Source: Zymoseptoria tritici IPO323
Lineage: Eukaryota > Ascomycota > Dothideomycetes > Mycosphaerellales > Mycosphaerellaceae
DNA length: 64,000 nt
Reading direction: 5' to 3'
Assembly: GCF_000219625.1 (NCBI RefSeq)
Contig: NC_018206.1
Span: 310,001 to 374,000, forward strand
Part shown: positions 46,304 through 58,362 of the stretch, piece after piece
How the letters are laid out: the number at the start of each line of letters is the position of its first letter
Numbering within the stretch: position 1 is the stretch's first letter
Made by a program: the position numbers and the translations under genes
Notes under the pieces: model-generated
What the model saw: only the letters and a program-made list of their open reading frames with translations
Database searches by the model: none
What the model was told of the DNA's origin: nothing

Positions 46304-47422
46304 ATGGCGCAGTCAGCTACTCTACCAGGCATGCCGGCGGAGATGTTTGACTTGATCGTTGAGTCTACAGAACGAAAGGACCTGAAGCATCTCCGATTGG
46401 TTTCGCGCGAGTGCGCTGCAAAGGTGTTGAATACCTTCAGAAAGAGATGTTTCACGCGTCTGGAAGTCATGCTCGCCACGGAATCCAGCATTACCAACAC
46501 GATCGATATCATCAAGCACCCTGACTTCGGGAGAACAGTCAAGTGTCTTTGGCTTGTGGACGACACGGCTACCGACCCCACACGCTTTTGGTCCAACCCG
46601 GAGTATGACCGTCTCAACCGCGATACCATGTCTCTCGAGAAGGCTGTAGCTGCTTTCAACGCACAGCGGTCGATGAGAGGAAGCGGACAAGACCGCCGCC
46701 TACTCAAACAGCTCTTCCGCGAGTGTGGCGAGGTCGCAGTAAAGAGCGTGCACTTTCAATCCTATGATGGAGGACAATGGAGTGCTACCGGAGAATGGCA
46801 AGTCGAAGCGGACATTCCGACGGAATGGCAGGCGGGGGACGACCACTGCCTCTTCACCGTAATGCTCGCGATTGCCTCCTCAACCGTGCAGTTCGACAAT
46901 TTCTCGATGACCGCTGAGCATGGTCGAGGCATCCCGATCTCTCAATATGGATCCCAGCCTCAAAAGGGTGTTATCTGCAAGGCTGCGCTCTCACATTTCG
47001 ACGTTCTCAATCTATGCGTGTGCGCTCACGATCTCGATGACGGGCGCCTCAAGCAAGATGCGCGGGAATTCTGGTCCATGATGACCGAGCTTAAGATACG
47101 CTCCCTGGAGGTCCAAGGTTGGAAGCACGATGAGGGAGAAGACGGCCCTACGTTGACCACACTCATGGAGCACGACTTTCCCTATATGACCTCGTTAATA
47201 TTGCACCAATTTCGGCTTGGTTGGGACGATCTCGTGTCATTTCTCAGACGTCAGAAGAGCCTGCGTAACCTCGAGCTCCTGTTCACGACGGTCTGCAACA
47301 CCCCGCAGGATCTGGACAACAAGGTATGCGCAGAGCTCTCACGAGTGAGTGGCGTCCCACACGTAGAGGAAGAAGGTGCTCGATCCGATTGGTTCGATTG
47401 GGAGGAAATAGACTCTGCATAA
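46304..47422 (+). CDS. F-box-like protein, array gene 6 (372 aa)
   Basis: F-box-like LPGMPAEMFDLIVESTERKDL and LRLVSRECAAKVLNTFRK, then MLATESSITNTIDIIKHPDFG, WLVDDTATDPT and the conserved core (RRLLKQLFRECGE, HCLFTVMLAIASS, AALSHFDVLNLCV, LVSFLRRQKSLRNLEL). Single exon, clear start. Closest in layout to genes 4, 5 and 7. Confidence 0.85.
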   Translation: MAQSATLPGMPAEMFDLIVESTERKDLKHLRLVSRECAAKVLNTFRKRCFTRLEVMLATESSITNTIDIIKHPDFGRTVKCLWLVDDTATDPTRFWSNPEYDRLNRDTMSLEKAVAAFNAQRSMRGSGQDRRLLKQLFRECGEVAVKSVHFQSYDGGQWSATGEWQVEADIPTEWQAGDDHCLFTVMLAIASSTVQFDNFSMTAEHGRGIPISQYGSQPQKGVICKAALSHFDVLNLCVCAHDLDDGRLKQDAREFWSMMTELKIRSLEVQGWKHDEGEDGPTLTTLMEHDFPYMTSLILHQFRLGWDDLVSFLRRQKSLRNLELLFTTVCNTPQDLDNKVCAELSRVSGVPHVEEEGARSDWFDWEEIDSA

Positions 47423-47931
47423 GACTCTCGGTCTGCGACATCGACCAGAACAAGGGGAGTCATGTCGGTGGGAGTGCATCTCTTCTCTCTCTCGGGATTC
47501 TGTGGTCTCGCAAGCAGGTTTCGGTCTCGGCGGGCTCGACAGGCTGCGGCAATCAAGCATAGTAGGTCGGCGGGTGCGGCATGCTGGTTGCATGACGGTA
47601 CTCTAATCGTATCGATAAATCGGGGAGGCCGCTACTCGATAGGCGTAGCAGATCCAGAGTCATGCAGCAGTGTCCATTCGATTCCAAATGAAAGACGTTT
47701 TGAGGCTTTCTGGTGGTCGTCCATCTGTCAGGATCTTCACCTTGAACCGTGATGTCGGCGGACTTTCCAGGCTGAATCTGCAGTGAGATGCGCAAATTAC
47801 GCCAAACTCCTACGACGAATTTCTCTTCGGTCAGGCGCCAAAGTCCGCCGCCCAAAAGTCAACTTATTCCTTGTTGCTCGCCCTTAGGTCAGGCTTTGCA
47901 AACCAGCAAGCAGGAAAGCGAGGAGGACGCA
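47423..47931. other. Intergenic between array genes 6 and 7
   Basis: No gene or shared TGTCACATG motif seen. Confidence 0.5.
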
Positions 47932-49132
47932 ATGAAGCGCTCAACCACTCTCACCAGTCTACCTGTCGAGCTCGTCGAGCGCATCGCCCAACTCACCAGC
48001 CAAGAAGACCGAAAGTGCCTGCGCATGGTCTCGCGCGACTGCGGCGCGAAAGTGCTGAACGTCTACAAAGACAGCGTCTTCCACGAAGTGAGGGTAACGC
48101 TCTGCTCAGAGTCCAGCATCCGGAACGCGATCAACATCATCGCTCATCCATTGTACGGTACCGCCGTCAAAAACTTCATCTTGGACCAACACTTCGGAAC
48201 CAGACCCGGCGGACTACCATTTCGCGCATGCACATGGCAAGAGCATCGCTGTAGCAGCGCATCAAGCCCAGAAACGGAGGCGAGAGTACGGAAATGATCG
48301 CAAGCTGCTCACGGAGCTTTTCGACAAGTGCAGGGAGAACGGTCGCATGCCGAGCATACACTTCAAATCCCACCGGGATGGCAGCAGGAGCCTGCAGTGG
48401 CTACGAGATGCCGGGTGCAGAACCAACTGGAGCAATGCGGATGTGACGAAGAACAAAGAGCCGGACAGCGACGACTACTGTCTGACAACGGTGATGCTCG
48501 CTATAGTCTCGTCCGGTGCGAGCGTCGATACCTTCTCCATGGATGTTGCCGCTGGTCAAGGGATCCACCTCGGTCGTAACGAAAGAGACATGCACAAGGG
48601 CACCGTGTACGTGGCGGCGCTGTACCACTTCAAAGCTCTCGACCTGGTGTTGAATGTGTGTGAGCAGGATCAGGAGGACAGCCACCAGTTCGCCAGAGAC
48701 TTCATCACCAAGATCGCGAAGCTGAACGTTCGATCACTCAAGATCATACCCGTGTCCCGGTATGAGTGGCATCTCGATCTCTCGCCCGTCGCAGCACTCA
48801 TGAAACTCGAGTTCCCGCTCCTGGAATCGCTGGACTTCGAATACGTTTCCGTCGACTGGAAGATCCTCATAGCTTTCTGCAAGCGCCATAAGAAACTGCG
48901 CCAACTTGCTCTACCCGGGAGTCTCGTCACAGGAACGCCTGATGGTATCGACGCAGGCTACGTCTTATGCGCTGAGATCGAATTTCTGACCGGAGTCGCG
49001 GAGGTGATGCCAGCACGGCCTTATGGAAGCTGGAAGACGTACAATAGCGTCGGAAGTCTACCGAGCAGATACGATGGCCTACTATGGGCTGACAGGCGGA
49101 CAAGTCGTGCGCCTGCTCGAAATGTGGGCTGA
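47932..49132 (+). pseudogene. F-box-like protein, array gene 7, one frameshift
   Basis: ATG at 47932, F-box-like LTSLPVELVERIAQLTSQEDR and LRMVSRDCGAKVLNVYKD, then SSIRNAINIIAHPLYG. Around 48190-48195 the frame must shift by one base (CAC-TTCGG, consistent with one extra T) to enter the frame that carries the family's S-x-PDPA motif, RKLLTELFDKCRENG, CLTTVMLAIVSSGAS, ALYHFKALDLVLNV and the LRR-like end, stopping at 49132. In the unshifted frame a stop comes at 48295. Everything else is intact, so the lesion is recent or a sequencing error. Confidence 0.78.
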
Positions 49133-49610
49133 GATATGGAATCCTGCGCTCAAATGCGGTCCTACACCTGCAGCAACTCGGAATGAAGAATTGAAGCGAG
49201 GCTTTTGCAGCTGGACACCTCGGGAGGAAGACCAACCCGAACGAAAGACGTGCTTTCTTCCTTCATTCTGATTCTTTTTGCAGAGTCCGGGAAGCGGCCG
49301 AAGGATCGCGGTCAGGTAGCACAGTCCAAGAGCTCGAATCGCTTCGTCTTCGTCTTCGTTCCCACCTCTCTTCGTGACAAGTACGTGTATGTACATATGT
49401 ACAGCTGCTTCGCTCGTGACAGCCAAATCGCTTTTCAATCGCCAAACGCACACGATCCAGTAATTTTCGTCGTCGAAGCCCTCCATCCCGGTCATCCAGC
49501 ATTCGAGCATTCGAAACCGCCGAGGAAGCCGCTCGTGACAGCCACATCGCCTTTCAATCGCCAAAAGCACACGATCCAGTAATTTCCGTCGTCGAGTCGT
49601 TCCATCCCGG
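49133..49610. other. Intergenic with 119-bp tandem duplication
   Basis: Between array gene 7 and the converging regulator gene. See the repeat at 49413. No gene seen. Confidence 0.5.
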
Positions 49611-49630
49611 TCATCCAGCATTCGAAACCG
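49413..49630. repeat. Tandem duplication, 119-bp period
   Basis: CTCGTGACAGCCA at 49413 recurs at 49532, and similarity continues through CACGATCCAGTAATTT and TCATCCAGCATTCG. The second copy overlaps the last codons of the Zn2Cys6 gene (stop at 49611-49613), so the unit includes the gene's 3' end and downstream sequence. Confidence 0.8.
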
Positions 49631-51381
49631 TCTTCCTCGGCGGATTGACCGGCAAAAAATTCCCCACAATAAGCGAAGGTCTATTCTCACTCGTCAGCAT
49701 CACCCATCCTCCAACCCATCCTCCCCAATCAAACTCACATATTATGCGAATCCCTTCGAATCGTGAACGAAAAACAACACTTCAACACCTCCATCTCCTC
49801 CTCCCCACCATCCCCCTCCTCTTTCCCATCCCTCCTCCTCATCAAACTACAACTCGTCAAAATCGCCTTCTGCGTCCCATCAAACGCAATCGCCCCGAAT
49901 TTCTCCCAATAACTCACCAAACTCTCCTCCGCGATAATCTCATGAATCGCGACTTTCCCATCCCTCAGCTTCCCCAGCGGAACGCGGACCAACTCCGCCA
50001 TTTCCGTGTTCCCGCGAAAAATCTCCCCTGTGCGTCTCCAACAACACGCTGGAATCGCCATGCTCGCAAATACTCGATCGTAGTCCATCAAACTCCTTTC
50101 GAACCACATCTCCACCAAAACCAATTGCATGTCAGTCAAACTCTGCATCGCCTCGCGGAATTTCGGACGAAACCGTTCGAGTTGACGGAGGATGCGCAGC
50201 GCGGAGTCCCGGGTGAGGTGCGCGGACATGTAGGTTGACAAGCGAGCGTAGCCGCGGACGTAGTTGAAGGGTTTGAGCATTCCGGCGTCGTATTTGGCGC
50301 GGAGGAGTTTGTGCAGGCGGTCTTCGGCGGAGGAGAGGCCGGCGGGGTCGGCGGCTGTCATGTAGAATTTGTCGCGGGCGTTGGGGTCGATGGGGAAGGT
50401 CGAGGGGGGGCGGGAGATTTCTTGGGCTGCTGAGGTGGAGGGGGCGGTTGTCGTGGGAGGTAGGTTGGTGGGGGCGGGGGGTGGGAGGGTGGTGGGTTGG
50501 GTGAGGGTTTCAGTGGAGATGTTGGGGTTCGTCAGTGCGGAGAGGGAGGAGGTGAGGAGTAAGGGATCGTCGAATAAGGCCTGCGCGTCATCCGGATTCT
50601 GGTACACGCCTCCATCGTCGATCAGGGAATTACTGAGGAAGTCGTTGAGTAAGTTATACTCATTCGTCGCCTCGGATGTATTGAACATGTAATTCGGATG
50701 CAGATGGTGCATGTCCTGGAACTGGTTGACAACGCCACTGTTGTTCCAGTCGTAGTTTTGGAGGAAGCCTCCTGCGTCGGTGGAGTTGCCGCCTTGAGGA
50801 ACGGGTCGTTGGATGGCGGGCGGGGATGCGAATTTTAGCTGGGCGGTTTGCGGACGTGGTGCTTCTCCTGCTGTTGAACCTTCGCCGTTGAGAACGCTCA
50901 CGCTGATATCTCCACCGCCCTGTCCGTACTGCGCGGTCCCATTGCCATTTCCCATTGCCAGCCCTCCATTGCTTTCACTCCCCTCCGCGGGCACCGACGT
51001 CACAGGCGCAGGCGCCAACTCCACCCCACCACCAACATCACTCTTTGATCTCCTCGGCGGATCCCTCGGCTCATCATGACACAAATGTCCAATATCCCTC
51101 TTGACACATCTCGCGCAAGGTCTTTGTAGATCACATGTCATATGCGATCGCCGGCAGTAGACGCAGGCATGATTGACTTTTCTCCGCTTCTTTTTGTTGG
51201 CTTCGGCATCTTCTGTGCTTGTCGTCGTTGCTGTCGAGGTCGTAGGAGCTGTCGTTGCGGTCGTTGCGGTGGTTGCGGTCGTAGCTGACGCTGCTTCGGA
51301 AGCTTTTCGTTTAGGAGATCGGTGCCCATTAGTGGGAGATCTGGGCTGTTGCTGCCGTTCTGCTGTCACCGGAGAGGCCAT
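49611..51381 (-). CDS. Zn2Cys6 transcription factor, AcuM-like gluconeogenesis regulator (570 aa)
   Basis: Exon 1 is 51381-49739, exon 2 is 49680-49611, with a 58-nt GTGAGT...ATAG intron that joins RRDSHNI to PSLIVGNFLPV, the usual end of this family. The DNA-binding domain is NHACVYCRRSHMTCDLQRPC plus ARCVKRDIGHLC, six cysteines in Zn2Cys6 spacing, preceded by a basic KKKRRK. A Thr-rich stretch, a Gly/Asn-rich linker and a C-terminal PAS-like part follow (VFASMAIPACCWRRTGEI, EESLVSYWEKFGAIAFD). AcuK/AcuM proteins activate gluconeogenic and iron genes as partners. AcuM is the better match from memory of NHACVYCRRSH; a GSM1-type relative is the alternative. Start at 51381 is inferred; the frame is open further upstream. 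Confidence 0.85.
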
Positions 51382-52240
51382 AGTGGAAGAGGGGACATTG
51401 GCGGATTGGAGGTCTCGTGCCGAACGGAGCTCTTTCGAGGTCGTGGGAGAGAGGCGCGAGAGGATGTCGTGTTCGTCGCGTAGAAGGAATCGTAGAGTAT
51501 TCGCGATCGCCGAGTCCGTGAGAAAGACTTCGCGTCGTCGTGTTGTCGAGGAGAAGAAGAAGAAGAAGGAAAGAAGCCCAGCACAATTCAAGACATGAAG
51601 TCGACGCTCGTGCGGACCCGCGAAGCGAAAGACGCCCTCGCCTTTCTGCGGGGAATAGAACTAGCTGAGTAGGTCTAAGGCTGAATGAAATCCTTCGATC
51701 AATAGACGAGGCTGGGCAGTTACAAGATCATAACACTACTCGACTTGTTTGATTCCATGGCCACATTGTCCTGTTCAAGAGAATTGAACGTTCTGGTTCC
51801 TTGTCCTCGTCAACGAGGCGAAGTAAGTTGCTGCATTGCACAAATCCACGGCCTCCACTCCGCTCTGCACAACACATGTCATTGCAGGCATGTCAACAAC
51901 CCTGTTCCTAGGAAAGGGTCCCACAGCCCGGGTCGTGCTCATGAGGCAGGAGATGCTGCACAAACGTTGTCGAAAAGCAGAAGGTCAAGCAGTAAGGTAG
52001 AGCGCGTGGAAGCTGGGTTGTCTGTCCGCGTATCATTATTCTTTACAGCATCATGTATATGTGCATCATCCTTCCTCCATTCATGCTCTCGTGTTGTATG
52101 TCCAGTCCTCCGTCCATGCCACTGTATCGTATGTCCATCATCCATCGTCCATCGTCCATTCATATCCACACATCCCTTTCTCAAACCCCAAAACGCCATC
52201 GCTAAACCGCACCATCAAAAAAAAATCCAATCCCATCTCA
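51382..52240. other. Promoter region of the Zn2Cys6 gene
   Basis: Open sequence between two minus-strand genes. Near 52130-52160 are several CCATCGT/CCATCAT short repeats. No gene seen. Confidence 0.5.
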
Positions 52241-55118
52241 TCACCGTTCCCGATCAACCCCGACCCACTCCCTCCCATCCCTACCAGTCCACTTCCCAAA
52301 CCCAAACCTCATCCCCTTTAACCCCTCCCACCCCTCCGGCGTGTCTCTCCCTCCTGCAGCACTCTGCTTCCTCGCGTTGCCGAAACCCCTCAGACTGTCC
52401 GCCAGACTGACTTTACTCGCGCCCGCACCGGCACCACCAGTCGCACCAGCAGGTCCACTCATAACAACAGTCTCCACCCCGCAATCCAGACGACAACTGC
52501 GTCGTGTGCGGTTCGTAGACGAAAGTAGCCGCGTCACAAGATCGACTTTGCTCCTCGGCGAGCGGAATGCGAGATCATCGAGGAGACGGGATTGCGCCAC
52601 TAGGTCGCGAACGCCGGCGAAAGTGTTAACGTCCCGTGGTAGGTGCGCGTTGCGAAGGCTTCCAGGCGGATAGATGGCGATGTACGCAAAGGCGTAGAGC
52701 GCGAGGAAGACGGAGAGGGCGTAGTATGCGGGCATATGAGCCGTTACGCGTATGGACTGGGTGGAAGGGTAGAACAGAGCCCAGAAGACGCCTCCAGCGA
52801 GGATGGGGAGGGTGGCGGCGAGGAGGGTCGTGAATGAAGTCAAAGCCGGACGCCAGTGGGTGTTGATGAGAGAGGTGAGGGTGGCTTGGACGGGGAGATC
52901 GGCGGGGTAGGAGGGGAGGAGGGTCCGTTCTGCGGAGTCGCCGAGGTGGTCCACGTGGTAGCCTGCCAGGGAGGCGAATGGTTGGAGGCGGCGGTGGGCG
53001 AGATCGATGGAGAGCCAGAAGAGGAGACAGAGCATGGCGAGGCTGGCCGGGAGGAAGCTGTATAAGAAGTTTGTGTTGTTGTATCCTTGCCGTGACACGA
53101 ATGAGGAGACTCTGGGGTCGAAACCGTTGGCCACGGTCGTAGAGGGCAGGTAAGAGATGACGAGGAAGGCGATGAGCAAGACGATCGCGATGATCGGCCA
53201 GAGTAGGGCGAAGAATGGCTTGAGGAACCAAGGCAGGGCGCCACCGCGGGAATGTTGGCTTCCAAGATTACTGTCAGAGTTCCTCGCGAGGATCGCCTCC
53301 TTGGAGGTTCTTATCCGTCCTGCTTCAATATCCATTTCCGGGTCCGAGTATCGTTTCTCGGTGATCCGACCATCCTGAACACCGTAGCTGCGGGCTGGCT
53401 TGTCCTCAACACCATAGCCGTGGAAGATTTCGTTCGGTCGATGACTGGTGCGCCATTGTCCGAGTTTAGCGACATCCTCGCTCTCGCCATCGAAAGCATT
53501 ACTCCGCTCGAGAAGAACGATCAGATCAGCCAAAGAGCGAGGATCCCACTTCAGCCCTGTTGCCGTTCGCGAGAGCCAGAACAGCAACATGACAAGTGCG
53601 ACGACCAGGAGGATATAGAGTGACACTGCGACCCAAATCACAGGCTGCACCGCAAGCCAGCGCCACACGCCGTTCTGCTGGTAAGAGTTGAAGCTGCTCG
53701 CCAGAAGCGGAATGGTGAACAGCTGCAGCCAGGAGATGAGGATGAATGCGCCGATCACAGGCTGACCAGCGCTAAAGTGCTTGAAGTAGGGCAAGACGAA
53801 GCCTTGCGGTACCAGAGGGAGCTGCGCACCAGCAAGCCTGTTCCGTGGGAAAGGCGAAGTCATCGCAATGAAGGGTGCAATGCGGTAGAGCGCAATCTCG
53901 ATCTGGAACAGCCACATCAAGAGGATCATACCCAGGAGTGTTGGTAAGTATCGGAAGACAAAGTATCGCGCATCTCCAAAGCGGCCGTAGTCCGTCAGAG
54001 TTGTGTTGGCCCTGCTCCAGACCGCTGTGAAGATCAAGCAAGCGAGAAAGATCACGACCAGCGCAAGGTAGGCGCCCAGCTGGATTGGCCTCAGAATCCC
54101 GGGGAGAAAGTCGAGCTTCGAGTATTGCGAATCCGGTACAGCCATGAAGACATTCTGCCCTCGTGATTGTGCTTCGTCGGACGATTGCGGGTGTAGTGCG
54201 GTGCCCAATCTTTGAGGATTCCGTTGCGGGACCTGCTCGAAGGATGACTTCTTCTCTTCTTGAGGCACCGACTCGTAGCGGTGCGTCGCTGGAAGAGGCC
54301 ATGCTCCTGCCGGGTAGCTGCCGTGTCCTCCCACTCCAGTGCCGGGGTACAGTCTGCTGCCTCGAACCTCCTCGTCCCTGGTCAACTGGTCCAGTGCGAA
54401 CTGAATATATGGCGTGTCGTCGACACCAGGCGTTGGTGCATCGCTTCCACGATTGATGTCCTTTGCTGCAGAGCTTTGAGCGAACGTTGGCGAGATCCGG
54501 CTTTCTCTCTTAGAAGTGTCGTCGGAGTCCATGATCACACTGGGTACTGGCTTTCGTTTGACTCCGCTGAACCGTTGTTGACTGGGTGCTGGTTCTTGTA
54601 TCTTTCCACCAACCGCAACTCCACTCGCACCTTCAAGCTCAGATACACTTGATCGTCTCTTTCCCTCACCTCTCATCGGTGTCTTGCGAACTTCTTCCTC
54701 CTCGACTGTTGCATGCTGCTGTTCTAACAGATTGTCTCTCGATCGCTGTGGTAAGTAGTCTCGCGACTGTTGGGGTGTTCGATATCGTGAAGGTGGTGTT
54801 TGAAAGCGAGTGATTGTATGTTGCGATGCTGCGTGTACTGCTGCTGATTCGTTGCTGTTGGTCGATGATCCAGATAACGAGTAGTAGTCGTCGGATGCGG
54901 CGAAAGATTGTTGTGAAGGACGGCTGTGAATGATGGAAGGATTGGAGACTGTTGGAGGAATAAGTGTCAGCAATCTTGCTTGTTGTCGCCGTGGTGATGA
55001 CTTTGGCAAGAGCGATAGTTCTATATCGACCAGGATGTTGATGCGGGGGATGGAGGTACTCACCATTGGTAAGAGTCCGAATGAAAGGTGCGTCGGGCGA
55101 CGGCAGAGGGCCCGACAT
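52241..55118 (-). CDS. DUF3433-type fungal membrane protein (about 920 aa)
   Basis: Exon 1 is 55118-55064 (or from 55151), exon 2 is 54948-52241; a 115-nt GTGAGT...ACAG intron joins TLTN to VSNPSIIHS. The N-terminal ~300 residues are hydrophilic and Ser/Gln/Arg-rich. Then come two similar blocks of membrane helices. The first includes PIQLGAYLALVVIFLACLIF, RYLPTLLGMILLMWLFQIEI, IGAFILISWLQLFTIPLLAS and a LYILLVVALVMLLFWLS helix. The second includes FFALLWPIIAIVLLIAFLVI, FLPASLAMLCLLFWLSIDL, LPILAGGVFWALFY and LSVFLALYAFAYIAIYP. This repeated layout is typical of the DUF3433 family, of unknown function, probably at the plasma membrane. The C-terminus is Gly/Ala-rich. Confidence 0.78.
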
Positions 55119-55151
55119 TGGTCTCGTTGACCGGAGGAAGTCTTTCTGCAA

Positions 55152-55774
55152 TAATTACGACCTCGAAAGCATAGTATTGAAAGCACTGTTGTTGAAGATG
55201 TCGTCGACCCGGCAGATGGTGAACAAACGGGAAGAGAACGGTAGCGAACAACGTGGGAAGAAAAGAATGCGCGTGATCTGGAATGTTTGAAGCGAACAAC
55301 AAAGATCGTGAAACGGTTCCTTACATGTATCTAACGGTCTGCATGTCCTTCGCGGTCAAGATGGCGGGTTGGTTCATTGAATGTGGCAGGGAGTGGGGGA
55401 GGCTGGGGATGTATGACTTTTGACCTTTGCTGCACTTGTGCATCATGAAAATGACTGTGAAGAGCAGAATGTGTAGCGTGAAGAGGTGCGATAATACGAC
55501 CGAAGTGTAGGACGAGGTATACAACAGCAGGTTTTCATATTGTCGTCGACATGTTGCGTGACGGTAGAGAAGATGGCGCCTGAAGCCGCACGACTTTGAA
55601 GAAAGCTGGAGTAAACAGGGCGGTCCTCAAAATCCCGTCGTGCTGAAAGCTTCCTCACTCGGCTACAGCCGAGAACTTGATGCAAGCTCTCACCAAAGCC
55701 TCACATCACCCGCAGAACGACTCCGGCACGGCAATAACTCAACCACAAAACCGACTCAAGAACCACCGCTCATC
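55152..55774. promoter_or_regulatory. Divergent promoter between DUF3433 gene and ATP18
   Basis: About 0.6 kb between opposite starts. No TATA box stands out. Confidence 0.5.
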
Positions 55775-56247
55775 ATGCCTGGTATCCTCACAAAGAAGTT
55801 CCCTGCGCAGATTGGTATGTTGGATACCTCAATGGCTGATGCTGCGGCGCGCCGAAGTCTTACGGAGTAAGCCGACCGAGACTGACAATCATCGCAGCGC
55901 GGCCAATGTGGCCATTCTACACAGCCGGTATGTCTTTACGAGGATCAGGAGCGGACGGAGAGGACTTTGGAGGGGTGGAGGGAAGTGGAAAAGACTTCGG
56001 AGTGCTGACATGGTGATGCAGGCGTCGTTGTCCTCTACGGCATCAGCTCCTTCGCGAACGTGCTCGCAAACAGTACGTCTATCCACTCGACTGGCGGCGC
56101 ACGCCACGATATCTACTCCAGGCCATACATTCCCCTCACGAAGCCCGGGCACATTGACTGACATTTGCTCTCCCCACAGCCGACGAGTACAAGAACGACC
56201 CCCGAAACCCCAACATCAACGCCAACTCGAAGGGAAACCAACACTAG
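55775..56247 (+). CDS. ATP18: Mitochondrial ATP synthase subunit J (Atp18), 62 aa, four exons
   Basis: Small membrane subunit of the F1Fo ATP synthase, in the inner mitochondrial membrane. Exons 55775-55814, 55898-55927, 56022-56072 and 56180-56247, all GT-AG with matching phases. The spliced product has the family layout: MPGILTKKFPAQIARPMWPF, one hydrophobic helix (YTAGVVVLYGISSFANVLANT), then DEYKNDPRNPNINANSKG. Yeast Atp18 has the same WPF...DPRNP frame at 59 residues. The gene is too split to be seen as one reading frame, so it is easily missed. Confidence 0.92.
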
Positions 56248-58362
56248 ATGCATGCTCAAGGGAGAGAAACGGAGAGCAGAGAAGGATGGGGAGTCAAGCA
56301 TGAGGATTGAAGTACGATGGAGAACATCGGAGGTGTTGAGCGAAAGATGGCATGGAGGATGGAGAGCACGATCTGGGATGCGTAGAAGCTCGGCTGTGTA
56401 CAAATATCGCCGCTGAAACCATACACTTCGCATTCACGCATGTCTTTGCAGAAGAATATGAATTTCCCTTCTAGATACACGCATGTATGTCTGGGAAGAG
56501 AGAGCTCGGTTTCCTGTCTACTCGCCCTTCATCAGATCGACCTTCCACTGGAAGTCATCGAGTGCTGAGAGAGTCACGTGATCGCTTGGTTGTCGGAGAA
56601 GCCCGAGGAGTCGAACAATCTTCCCTTTGTCTTCTCCTCAACACGATTCGCAATAACTGTTTTCATTTGCAGACCTTTGTACTCCGAAAGCTCGGAATCA
56701 GTGGTACAAAGCATCAAGACCTGAGACTCTGCCAATGTGATGAAGATGTACGCCCGCAGACAGCCAAGCGCCATATGCGCCGGTGTAAGATTTATTCTTA
56801 GAACATCATCACTCGGCACATATGAGCAAACGGTCACCAGCACATTTTCCGCCGATGCTCTTGGCATATGTAGTATGCTTATCCGAGGCGGATTTCCGGT
56901 AGTTGAAGCTCGGAAGATTGGGCATGAATGTGACCGGGTATCGTCATGCTTGGAGCTGTGCTGCAGCCCAAGGATTGCATGCATCAGCGGTTCAAGGGAG
57001 AGTGAGGCGGATCTGCAGGGAGCATGAAGAGATGATGACAACAGGGCGATGGACAACAGATGGAGAGGAAGAAGAGAATTATTGGCATCGTGAAAGAAGA
57101 GGGCGATCGAGAGGTGTATATGTAGAGTCTGAATCATGGGCAGTGACAGCTTCAATGGGTTGCTTGCATTAGCTGTATAGTGGATCGTCTCATGATGAAC
57201 TGTTTGTATGGTTGTACGACTCGTGTTTCATCGTAATATAAAGATGTGGTACGGTGAGATTGATCGTTTCCGTTGGATCGTGGCGCCGGCTTTGAAGAGA
57301 ATGGAAAGCGCTGGCCGGAATTGGACGCGGGAGGCCCTTGTGAAATTCGACCGGGGATCCAGACTCTTCCTGCCTTGTCTTTCTGCCTTGCTTCCACCCA
57401 AATAATCTCACTCTCGCCAGACAAGAGCCTTGAGGATCTGCTTGCTTGCTTGCTTGCTTCTTCACAACAAGTCAGCGCCCAAACACCCGACGACGCATCG
57501 ACCGCCTTCACGAGCTTGACGGAACCTGTCAGCTGGGACCAGGTCTTTGACACACCCGCACGCGCCCTTTGGACTACATCTTCGTCCTTTGGTCTTTTGT
57601 TTCTCTCCGTCTTCAACTCTCATCAATCCGCTTTCAGCCCCACATCACACCTTCGGCTTCGTACCGTGTGCATCACGTTGCACGCTACCCTCTACCCTCT
57701 ACACACCACCGACGATCCGACTCCTCGTTCCGCGGCTCGCTCTGAACCGTTCCGAAAACACCGCACACCTCACCACTCGTCTCAGACAAACACTCACAGC
57801 GAAAAAGGTACGTTTGTGCGCTATCACCTGCCTATCTCCCCCGACTCCTCACTCCGCTCTTCTCTGAGCTCTCCCTCACCGACCATTTCCCGACGGCGGC
57901 CGCCTCAGTGTCACGGGTTTCACAATCTCCCTCACAATCTTGCCTCGCCTCGCTTGCTGGGACCACCTTACTCTGCACTTCACCTGTCATCACTCCCTTC
58001 ACGCGCCGCCCACAAACACACACACACACGCTCTGCACATTCACCGCTGTCGTGGGTGCTGCTGCATCCGTGTTTCCTCTCATCTCCTTCCCTTTCATCT
58101 CTTTGTTGGCCGCACTTGACCTGCTTCAAGCCCAACCTCCCTTCTTCCCGAGATCGCCCAACACTGCCCCATCTTGGCACACCGCTTGCCGGCCCTTCTC
58201 AAGCTCTTCACCCACTGACACCACCTCCTACGACCTCAGTCTCCGCGACTTCACCTCCTCGATATCGACCACGATACATCCTACGCTCAGTAGAAATACT
58301 GAGCATCACTCCACACCCGCCCGACACCGAAAAGCCCTCACTCGTGAGGCCTCCCTGCAGCC
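56248..58362. other. Long intergenic/leader region upstream of casein kinase 1
   Basis: 2.1 kb. The last ~700 bp is pyrimidine-rich with a (CA)n run near 58015-58030, typical of the promoter and 5' leader of a highly expressed gene. A minus-strand frame at 56574-57155 has no domain and is not accepted. Nothing else seen. Confidence 0.5.

Noticed and set aside
56574..57155. 193-codon minus-strand open frame with a hydrophobic N-terminus
   Set aside because: No recognisable domain. The hydrophobic run comes from CT-rich sequence. Not enough to call a secreted protein.
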